NCBI GenBank assembly: GCA_014382465.1
Contig: JACNJP010000300.1
Coordinates: forward strand, 1 to 10,112
Direction: 5' to 3'
From: Planctomycetota bacterium
GTDB taxonomy: Bacteria; Planctomycetota; UBA1135
Length of the DNA stretch: 10,112 bases
Shown: positions 1 through 5,086 of the stretch, in pieces
Layout of the letters: every line of letters starts with the position of its first letter
How positions within the stretch are numbered: position 1 is the stretch's first letter
Made by a program: the position numbers and the translations under genes
The notes under the pieces: model-generated
What the model saw: the letters and a program-made list of their open reading frames with translations, nothing else
Databases searched by the model: none
Told to the model about the DNA's origin: nothing

Positions 1-1
1 G

Positions 2-658
2 CGCCGCATCGGCGGGCAGGGGATCGATGGCGCCGAGTTCGCCGTCGACGCCTACCTCGAGGACCGCGGCGAGCCGGTGGTCCTCAACCTGCTGGAGCAC
101 GTCTTCGCCGGCGAGGACGACGTCAGCGACCGGGTCTACCGCACCTCGCCGGCGATCGTGGAGCGCTGGCGCGAGCCCTTCGCCGCCTATCTGCGGCGCT
201 TCGGGGCGCTCGAGGGCATGCGTGGCTTCTCGCTGCACGCCGAGCTGCGGGTCGACGCCGCCGGCCGCATCACCCCGATCGAGGTCAACCCGCTGCGCTT
301 CGGCGGCTTCTGCACCACCGCCGAGCTGACCGAGCGGGCCTGGGGCTTCGACCCCTACCTCGCCTACCTGCGCGACCAGCGGCCCGACTGGCCGCGGATC
401 CTGGCCGAGCGCGCCGGCCGCGCCTTCCACCTGGTGGTGCTCGACAATTCCACCGGCCTGGCACCGGCCGAGATCGCCGCCTTCGACTACGACCGCCTGC
501 TGGCCGGCTTCTCGCGGCCGCTGGGGCTGGTCCGGCTCGACCACCGCCAGTATCCGCTGTTCGGCTTCGTGGTGGTCGAGACCGAAGCCGGAGATTCCTC
601 GGAGCTGGACGCCATCCTGCGCTCCGACCTGCGGGAATTCGTCATCCCCGCGGCCTGA
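2..658 (+). CDS. ATP-grasp domain protein, C-terminal part (5' end outside window)
   Basis: This is the last 218 residues of a gene that begins before the window; the frame is open from base 2. The visible part reads like the C-terminal half of an ATP-grasp ligase. An entry strand, GAEFAVDAYL (fragment residues 10-19), is followed by PVVLNLLEH. The acidic metal-binding strands follow, HAELRVD near residue 79 and PIEVNPLRFGG at residues 92-102, where E94 and N96 match the Mg-ATP ligands of the fold. ATP-grasp enzymes join a carboxylate to an amine or thiol through an acyl-phosphate. The substrate cannot be read from this piece. The last ~80 residues are a less conserved extension (VVLDNSTGL, FGFVVVETE). 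The stop at 656-658 lies 7 bases from the stop of the convergent neighbour. A GTG at 77 could be called as a start, but the coding signal and family motif clearly extend upstream of it. Confidence 0.82.
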   Translation, partial: RRIGGQGIDGAEFAVDAYLEDRGEPVVLNLLEHVFAGEDDVSDRVYRTSPAIVERWREPFAAYLRRFGALEGMRGFSLHAELRVDAAGRITPIEVNPLRFGGFCTTAELTERAWGFDPYLAYLRDQRPDWPRILAERAGRAFHLVVLDNSTGLAPAEIAAFDYDRLLAGFSRPLGLVRLDHRQYPLFGFVVVETEAGDSSELDAILRSDLREFVIPAA

Positions 659-668
659 GCGGGGCTCA
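656..668. terminator. Small palindrome holding both convergent stop codons
   Basis: TGAGC-GGG-GCTCA is a perfect 5-bp stem with a 3-base loop. The left arm starts with the TGA of the ATP-grasp gene, and the right arm ends with the reverse complement of the TGA of the minus-strand gene. It lies exactly between two convergent genes and could work as a weak bidirectional terminator. It has no T-run on either side, so a termination role is only a guess. Confidence 0.25.
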
Positions 669-2141
669 ATCCTGCGACGGCGCCTCCAGCAGGCGCGGCT
701 GGATCGAGACCACCGCGTAGATGCCGTGGATGTTGGCGATGGTGTCCCGCACGAATTCGCGCATCGCCTCCGGCGCGTAGCCCGCCGCCCGCAGGTCGTC
801 CGCCTCGCGGCGGAAGGACAGCAGCAGCGACTCCTCCGGCGACTTGTAGAGGGCGACGCCACCGAACACGTTCCAGTGGCGGCTCTTGTCCGACCCGTCC
901 TCCATGTTGCCGGGCAACAGGAAATTCTCCAGCGCCAGCGAGCTCGGCAGCAGCTCCGGCGGGATGCTCTTCACCCAGCTCATCGGGATGCGGATGGCCT
1001 CGTCGAGCAGGCCGACGGCGGCCTTCTTGTCGCCTCCCTCGATCCGCAGCGCCTCGCGGAACAGCAGCTCCATCGGCAGGTTGTGGTTGTGGAGGGCCAG
1101 GTCCTGGTGGCGCGGCGAGGTGCGCGAGACCGCCCGCAGGTAACGACGGTCGTACTGGGCGTAGAGCACCAAGTCGCGGAAGTCCTGGTTCTTGGTGGAG
1201 GTCTTGTAGGCCTGCCACTCGGCGCGATCGAGGTAGTTCTCGGCCACCAGCAGGTCCCTCGGCGCCTCCAGCCCGGCGACGTCGAGCTCGATCTGGAGCT
1301 GCTCCTTCAGCCGCTCCTCGACCCTCGCGAGGATCACCTGGTGGCCGATCTCGCCTCGGCTGAAGGCGGCGAAGTCCTCGGAGAGCAGCAGCTCCCGCAA
1401 GCTGTCGCGGAAGGGGAGGAGCTGGCGGACGAACTCCGACTGCCCCCGGGTCGTCAGGGTCTCGGCGTCCTCGACCAGGCCGATCAGGTGGAGCAGCAGC
1501 TCGAAGCGCGCTCCCCGCTGGTAGAGCTCGTCGGCCGCCCGGATCTTCTCCTCGGCGTAGGCCGCCTCGACCTCCGAGAGCCCCGCCCGCCGGAGCTCCC
1601 AGGCGCAGCTGAAGCGCAGCGCTTCGTCGTAGATCTCGCGCAGGAGCTGGCGCTCGTAGGGCCCGGCGGCGGCCGGGACCTCGAAGTCGCGCAGGAAGGC
1701 GAAGGGGGAGACGCCGCGGCTCGCGTGCTCGAGGGTGAACAGCGGCCGCTGCAGGTACTCGGAGGTCGGGAAGTAGCGGAACAGCTCGCGCGGCCGGGGG
1801 AAGGGCTGGCCCTGCTCCCGGGCCTCGGCCTCGGCCCGATAGGGGTCGCCGAACTCGCAGAGGCGGCGCAGCAGACTGAGGTCCTCCGGCTCCACCAGGC
1901 CGTCGCGGTTGAGGTCGAGCAGGACCAGCAGCCGGGTTTCGGAGGCGAAGGGGGACGCGAGGCACCGCTCCATCGCGCTCAGGTCCCCTGCGCCCCATTC
2001 CCGGTCGCCGTCCAGGTCCCCGAGCATGATCAGCTCGGAGCTGATCTTGACCCGGCTGGTGGGCAGGTGGCAGTAGGAGAAGGCCGCGCCGGCCCCGGCG
2101 AGGACGCCGAGGCTGATCGCGACCTTCTGCCAGCGCCTCAT
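666..2141 (-). CDS. Membrane-anchored protein of unknown function with two dockerin/EF-hand-like loops
   Basis: The product has 491 residues and no family that I recognise as a whole. Residues 5-22 form one hydrophobic segment after a basic start (MRRWQK), which is either an N-terminal anchor or an uncleaved signal, so the rest probably lies outside the cytoplasmic membrane. Two calcium-loop-like motifs follow. Loop 1 starts at D42 (D42, D44, D46, E48, G50, D53). Loop 2 is DLNRDGLVEPEDLSLLRRL from D76, with ligands D76, N78, D80, E84 and D87, a close fit to a dockerin type I repeat. The remaining ~390 residues look mainly helical and charged. The chosen ATG (2139-2141) overlaps the stop of the upstream DUF1080 gene as ATGA. 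An in-frame extension to 2315 exists, but it would overlap the DUF1080 gene by 178 bases and its residues look like out-of-frame translation. Translational coupling suggests the two proteins work together in the envelope. Confidence 0.8.
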   Translation of the reverse strand: MRRWQKVAISLGVLAGAGAAFSYCHLPTSRVKISSELIMLGDLDGDREWGAGDLSAMERCLASPFASETRLLVLLDLNRDGLVEPEDLSLLRRLCEFGDPYRAEAEAREQGQPFPRPRELFRYFPTSEYLQRPLFTLEHASRGVSPFAFLRDFEVPAAAGPYERQLLREIYDEALRFSCAWELRRAGLSEVEAAYAEEKIRAADELYQRGARFELLLHLIGLVEDAETLTTRGQSEFVRQLLPFRDSLRELLLSEDFAAFSRGEIGHQVILARVEERLKEQLQIELDVAGLEAPRDLLVAENYLDRAEWQAYKTSTKNQDFRDLVLYAQYDRRYLRAVSRTSPRHQDLALHNHNLPMELLFREALRIEGGDKKAAVGLLDEAIRIPMSWVKSIPPELLPSSLALENFLLPGNMEDGSDKSRHWNVFGGVALYKSPEESLLLSFRREADDLRAAGYAPEAMREFVRDTIANIHGIYAVVSIQPRLLEAPSQD

Positions 2142-2824
2142 TCGGCGGGCGTCAGCGGCGTCAGCTCCACCTTGCGGAACTCGCAGGCGGCGCCCTCGGC
2201 CTGCAGCGCGATCTGGCCGCCCGAAGCGGTGCAGTCGTAGCCGTGGTTGACGAGGTCGCCGTTGACCCAGACGTCGATCGTGCTGCCGCGGCACTCGATC
2301 ACCATCTGGTTCCACTCACCGGGCGGCTTCTCCGAGCCGTCGGTCAGGTTCTTGACGCGGCGGGCGTCGCCCTCGTCGCCGCCCCACTTGTCCTGCGGGC
2401 CGCGGCGCGCCACCTCGTCGTCGACCCGCAGGTCCTCGCCGATGCACCAGAAGGCGCCGGCGTTGCCGCTGTGCATCTGGCACTCGATCGAGGCCGGGAA
2501 CATGCCGTAGAGCCGGCGCGGGGTCGAGGCGTGCACCAGCACGCCGCAGTTGCCGGGCTCGCCGGGCCAGCGGTACTCGACCACCAGGCGGTAGTCGGAG
2601 TATGCGGCGTCGGTGATCAGGTGCCCGGGCGGGTTGCCGTGGCTGAGCAGCAGGCCGTCGCGGACGCCGAAGGAGGCCGGCGCGTCGGTCTTGCCGTCCG
2701 CCTCGGGCACGTCCGCGTGCCAGCCGGCGAGGTCGCTGCCGTTGAACAGCGGGATGGTCTCGGGCGCCGCGGCGCCGCAGGACACCAGGGAGGCGAGGAG
2801 GAGCGTCGAGAGGGTCCGTTTCAT
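2138..2824 (-). CDS. DUF1080 / 3-keto-disaccharide hydrolase-type lipoprotein
   Basis: The product has 228 residues. It begins with a lipoprotein signal peptide whose lipobox is LVSC (C16), so the mature protein should be lipid-anchored in the envelope. The body matches the DUF1080 beta-jelly-roll family: LFNGSDLAGWHA at residues 26-37, SFGVRDGLLLS at 51-61, the central GNCGVLVHAS at 91-100, SIECQM at 112-117 and GEWNQMVIECRG at 169-180. The end has the usual GQIALQAEG and FRKVEL strands. The family is common in planctomycetes and related phyla, where members are annotated as 3-keto-disaccharide hydrolases or concanavalin-like carbohydrate-binding domains; the substrate here is unknown. The length is normal for a single-domain member. 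The ATG at 2822-2824 has no purine-rich ribosome site upstream. A possible -10 box (TACCCT on the minus strand, 2866-2871) lies 41 bases upstream. The stop overlaps the next start by ATGA. Confidence 0.88.
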   Translation of the reverse strand: MKRTLSTLLLASLVSCGAAAPETIPLFNGSDLAGWHADVPEADGKTDAPASFGVRDGLLLSHGNPPGHLITDAAYSDYRLVVEYRWPGEPGNCGVLVHASTPRRLYGMFPASIECQMHSGNAGAFWCIGEDLRVDDEVARRGPQDKWGGDEGDARRVKNLTDGSEKPPGEWNQMVIECRGSTIDVWVNGDLVNHGYDCTASGGQIALQAEGAACEFRKVELTPLTPAE

Positions 2825-2890
2825 GGTCGTCCGGGGGAAGCGGCGGCGGACTGGTCGAAGGGCAGAGGGTACGAGATCGGCCGCGGCTGG

Positions 2891-3667
2891 CTACCCGGGC
2901 CGGCCGTCCCGCTCCAGCGCCAGCTCGCACCAGTGGCGGCCGGTGAAGTCCATGACGAACACGCGCGAGAAGGAGCTGCGGTAGCTGCCCGGGGCGGCGC
3001 ACGGGTGCGGCGGCTCGGGACGCCTGCCGGGCAGGCCGTCGCACATCAGCAGCAGCCATTGCGCCAGCACGCCGTCGGTCCGGTAGCGGGCCAGGAGCTC
3101 CTCCTTCTTGTCCAGGCGCAGCTGGACCAGCGCGCGGACGCGCTCATCGGTCCAGGGCTCGCTGACCATGCCCCACAGCGGGCCCTCGCGGCCCTCCAGC
3201 CGGGTGGCGCGGACGGCCTGCACCACGCCGGCCAGGCCCGCCCGGCGGACCGGGTCCTCCGGCAGCGTGCGCTGCTCCCCGACCTCCTCCGGCGCCTCCT
3301 GGGCGGCCTCCAGCAAGGCGTCGACCAGCTCCGGGACGCGCCCCTCCTCGACGACGCTGCCGTTGCAGAACTCGACCATCAGGTCCAGCGTGGACTCGGT
3401 CTCCAGGCGGTGGCGGACCTGGGCCGCGCGCAGCACCTGGCGCCGCTGGGAGTAGGCGCGGTGCTGCGGACGGCCCGTCTCGCCCTCGTCGCGGAACAGC
3501 CGCGAGACCTCGATGCCGACCACCGCGCCGTTGTGGCAGGCCAGCAGGTCGGGCTGCTCGAAGGCCAGCAGCCGATACTCCCGCAGCAGCCCGGTCGCCC
3601 GCAGCAGCTTGCGGCCGGCGCGCTTCTCGAAGGCCTTCTTGCCGGAGATCGCCACCACGCCCTCCAT
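2891..3667 (-). CDS. Hypothetical protein with a PD-(D/E)xK-like nuclease-fold signature
   Basis: The product has 258 residues, no signal peptide and no membrane segment, so it is probably cytoplasmic. The N-terminal third resembles a restriction-endonuclease-like fold. A basic helix (residues 10-31) precedes QPDLLACHNGAVVGIEVSRLF at residues 38-58, in which P39-D40 and E53 occupy the PD...E positions. The usual lysine is replaced: the strand reads EVS, where PD-(D/E)xK enzymes have ExK. A charged helix (RQHRAYSQRRQVLR-like, 67-80) follows. Near the C-terminus a Lys-rich helix (LDKKEELLARY) leads into WLLLMCDG, and the protein closes with FSRVFVMDF. I have seen this overall plan in uncharacterised bacterial proteins, but I do not know an activity for it. 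It is the first gene of the minus-strand group, 66 bases ahead of the DUF1080 gene. The ATG at 3665-3667 follows CTGCAGG directly. The start is shared divergently with the lipoprotein gene at 3724. Confidence 0.75.
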   Translation of the reverse strand: MEGVVAISGKKAFEKRAGRKLLRATGLLREYRLLAFEQPDLLACHNGAVVGIEVSRLFRDEGETGRPQHRAYSQRRQVLRAAQVRHRLETESTLDLMVEFCNGSVVEEGRVPELVDALLEAAQEAPEEVGEQRTLPEDPVRRAGLAGVVQAVRATRLEGREGPLWGMVSEPWTDERVRALVQLRLDKKEELLARYRTDGVLAQWLLLMCDGLPGRRPEPPHPCAAPGSYRSSFSRVFVMDFTGRHWCELALERDGRPG

Positions 3668-3711
3668 CCTGCAGACCCCTGGCCGTGACGTCCAGCCGCG
3701 GTTCGCGCAGA

Positions 3712-3717
3712 TACCAT
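3712..3717 (+). promoter_or_regulatory. Candidate -10 box for a leaderless transcript (TACCAT)
   Basis: TACCAT ends 6 bases before the ATG at 3724. If it is a -10 element, transcription would begin at or next to the start codon. No convincing -35 lies at normal spacing; GTGACG at 3685-3690 is 21 bases upstream. The overlapping reverse complement TATCTG could serve the minus-strand gene that starts at 3667. The evidence is positional, supported by similar boxes before the genes at 4577 and 9275. Confidence 0.28.
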
Positions 3718-3723
3718 CCGCGC

Positions 3724-4026
3724 ATGCGCCGATCCTGGTCCGTCCTCCTCCTCCTGGCGCCGCTGGTGACTGCTTGCGCCGCCCACTTCACCTCCGGCGA
3801 GGTCAACGGCGTGAGTTATTGGATGTCCCTCGACCGCGAGGCGGTCCCGGGCGGGGTGCCACACGGCATCGAGATCCGCATGTTCCCAGGCATCGCCGAC
3901 CGGGGACGGCTTCGGGTGGACGGCGTCGATTACGGCGAGGTTCGCACCGGTGACCAGGTCCGGGTCACGGATGCAGCGATTGTGCTGGTGAACGGCGCCG
4001 CCCGGCAGCCTAGGAGGGAGGGCTGA
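3724..4026 (+). CDS. Small lipoprotein of unknown function
   Basis: The product has 100 residues. It begins with a clear lipoprotein signal peptide: basic MRR, a Leu-rich core, and the lipobox VTAC with C18. The mature part, about 83 residues, is probably an all-beta envelope protein. It contains short strands such as NGVSYWMSL, GIEIRMF and GRLRVDGVDYGEV, and ends with a basic tail (RQPRREG). No known family is recognised. The ATG at 3724 was chosen because the signal peptide starts there; 13 further in-frame residues upstream (GTG/ACG-type start near 3685) would put charged residues ahead of the signal and would run into the 56-base divergent promoter region. It has no ribosome site. The stop is 15 bases before the CopD-like gene on the same strand, so the two are likely co-transcribed. 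Confidence 0.72.
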   Translation: MRRSWSVLLLLAPLVTACAAHFTSGEVNGVSYWMSLDREAVPGGVPHGIEIRMFPGIADRGRLRVDGVDYGEVRTGDQVRVTDAAIVLVNGAARQPRREG

Positions 4027-4041
4027 ACCCGACTCCGAGCC

Positions 4042-4494
4042 ATGAACGCGATCACCCTGAACCTCCACATCCTCGCCGCCGTCATCCTCGCCGGCGGCAG
4101 CCTGATCGCCGCCCTGGTGGTCCTGCCCCAGGCGCGCCAGCTCGGCGACCCGAAGGTCGTCCTGGCCTTCCAGCGGCGCTTCTTCCTGCTGGCGGCGCCG
4201 GCGCTGCTGATCCAGGTCATCACCGGTCCGATGCTGGCGGCCTTCTGGGTCCCCGACCCGCTGAACTGGCTGCCCGGCCACAGCACCGTCTCCGCGCACA
4301 TCTTCGGCAAGCTGTTCATGCTGGTCCTGCTGGTGCCGATCTTCCTCCACGCCCGCTTCCGCATGGGCCCGAAGGTCGCCCGCGGCGAGTGGAGCTTCCG
4401 CGCCATCGCCTGGCACGCGGTCCCGCAGGCGATCCTGGCGGTGGGCTTCCTGGTGCTCGGGGTGAGTATCCGGATGGTGCAGCTCGGCGGCTGA
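4042..4494 (+). CDS. CopD-family-like four-helix integral membrane protein
   Basis: The product has 150 residues with four predicted membrane helices at about 5-28, 47-68, 86-106 and 124-146. Helix 1 reads LNLHILAAVILAGGSL, with H9 followed by the Gly-Gly pair. This is the pattern of CopD-related proteins, where the helix-1 histidine is conserved. Helix 3 begins HIFGKLFMLVLLVPIF with K90 and ends at H103, again like the CopD group, and H86 and H125 add further possible heme or metal ligands. CopD proteins act in copper uptake or handling at the inner membrane. Short four-helix relatives are mostly uncharacterised, and some annotation schemes may place them elsewhere (for example as generic DUF membrane proteins). 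Its likely partner is the small lipoprotein 15 bases upstream. The purine-rich run at 4012-4022 is too far (24 bases or more) to be its ribosome site. Confidence 0.72.
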   Translation: MNAITLNLHILAAVILAGGSLIAALVVLPQARQLGDPKVVLAFQRRFFLLAAPALLIQVITGPMLAAFWVPDPLNWLPGHSTVSAHIFGKLFMLVLLVPIFLHARFRMGPKVARGEWSFRAIAWHAVPQAILAVGFLVLGVSIRMVQLGG

Positions 4495-4541
4495 GCCGGC
4501 GGCCGCAAGAGCCAGGGTGGAGATGAGCCTGGGCTTCATGG

Positions 4542-4561
4542 GTCCGTCCAGGTAAACGGAC
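4542..4561 (+). promoter_or_regulatory. Inverted repeat upstream of the membrane-protein gene
   Basis: GTCCGT and ACGGAC form a perfect 6-bp inverted repeat with an 8-base spacer, just upstream of the candidate -10 box at 4565. It occupies the place where a -35 region would be expected, so it could be an operator. It could also be a weak terminator stem for the CopD-like gene. There is no T-run. Confidence 0.22.
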
Positions 4562-4564
4562 GGC

Positions 4565-4570
4565 TAGCAT
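4565..4570 (+). promoter_or_regulatory. Candidate -10 box for a leaderless transcript (TAGCAT)
   Basis: TAGCAT keeps the most conserved -10 positions (T1, A2, T6) and ends 6 bases before the GTG at 4577. This spacing would place the transcript start at the start codon. No recognisable -35 is seen, because the expected place is taken by the inverted repeat at 4542-4561. Confidence 0.28.
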
Positions 4571-4576
4571 TCGGGG

Positions 4577-5047
4577 GTGCCGCGCCTCCGCCGCAACTTC
4601 GCCACGGTCCTGCCGCTCCTGTGGGGGGCCTGCTGCGTGCTCGGCTTCCGCTTCCCGGGCGACGAATACGGCCTGTGGGCCTTCGGCTCGGTGGCCGGTG
4701 CCTGGGTCTTCCTGCTCGCCGGGGACATCAGCACCACGCTCTACGCGCTGCCGCTGCTGGCCCTCGCCGGCATGCTGACGATGTGGGGCGCTGGGCGGGC
4801 GCTGGACCGGCTGCGGGTGCCGTGGAAGCTGTGGATCCCGTCGGCCGTGGTGATCGGCGCGCTGGTCGTGGAGGCGATGCTGGCTGGTTATCCGGACCTA
4901 GAGCAGGCTGTCGAGAAGAACGGCTCGCTGGCCGCCTACCTGGTCTTCGGCCTCCAGGTCGGCGGCTACGGCGCCACGCTGCTGGGCATGGTGGGGGTGG
5001 GGATCTGGCGGCTGCTGGAGCAGGGGCGGGCGCCGGAAGGAACCTGA
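4577..5047 (+). CDS. Polytopic membrane protein of unknown function
   Basis: The product has 156 residues, starts with GTG and has no recognised family. It is strongly hydrophobic, with about five membrane helices: residues 8-24, 33-48, 53-72, 85-103 and 118-144. The N-terminus is basic (MPRLRRN), so it should face the cytoplasm. A short charged loop, DLEQAVEKNG, lies between the last two helices. Trp, Gly and Ala are frequent in the helices, and no catalytic or metal motif is visible. It lies 82 bases after the CopD-like gene and has its own candidate promoter, so it may be transcribed separately. It converges on the sigma-fusion gene, with 38 bases between the two stops. The third-codon GC pattern fits its neighbours, and the frame is clean to its TGA. 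Confidence 0.65.
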   Translation: MPRLRRNFATVLPLLWGACCVLGFRFPGDEYGLWAFGSVAGAWVFLLAGDISTTLYALPLLALAGMLTMWGAGRALDRLRVPWKLWIPSAVVIGALVVEAMLAGYPDLEQAVEKNGSLAAYLVFGLQVGGYGATLLGMVGVGIWRLLEQGRAPEGT

Positions 5048-5055
5048 AGATCTGA

Positions 5056-5086
5056 ATTCCTTGCCTTCGGAATCCGCGAGGGATTC
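5056..5086. terminator. Overlapping hairpins between convergent genes
   Basis: Two stems compete for the same bases. ATTCC (5056-5060) can pair with GGAAT (5069-5073), and GAATCC (5070-5075) can pair with GGATTC (5081-5086) over a 5-base loop. They sit in the 38-base gap between two convergent genes, the natural place for a bidirectional terminator. No clear T-run follows on either strand, so factor-independent termination is unproven. Confidence 0.33.

Noticed and set aside
487..1998. A 503-codon minus-strand frame overlapping the dockerin-like gene in another frame
   Set aside because: The product is Arg/Gly/Pro/Ala-rich with no hydrophobic core pattern; it overlaps both the ATP-grasp gene end and the better-supported frame.
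726..3688. Two very long plus-strand open frames (726-2240 and 2243-3688) opposite the minus-strand genes
   Set aside because: Their products are Val/Gln/Gly/Ala/Leu-rich low-complexity sequence with no motifs, typical of antisense frames in GC-rich DNA. The minus-strand genes have signal peptides, a known family and the ATGA overlap.
4012..4022. Strong purine run resembling a ribosome binding site upstream of the CopD-like gene
   Set aside because: It ends about 20 bases before the ATG, too far for normal spacing, and it codes for the end of the lipoprotein gene.
3379..4539. A 386-codon minus-strand frame across the lipoprotein and CopD-like genes
   Set aside because: Only the first ~19 residues look protein-like; the rest is charged antisense sequence. 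The start is kept only as a low-interest finding.
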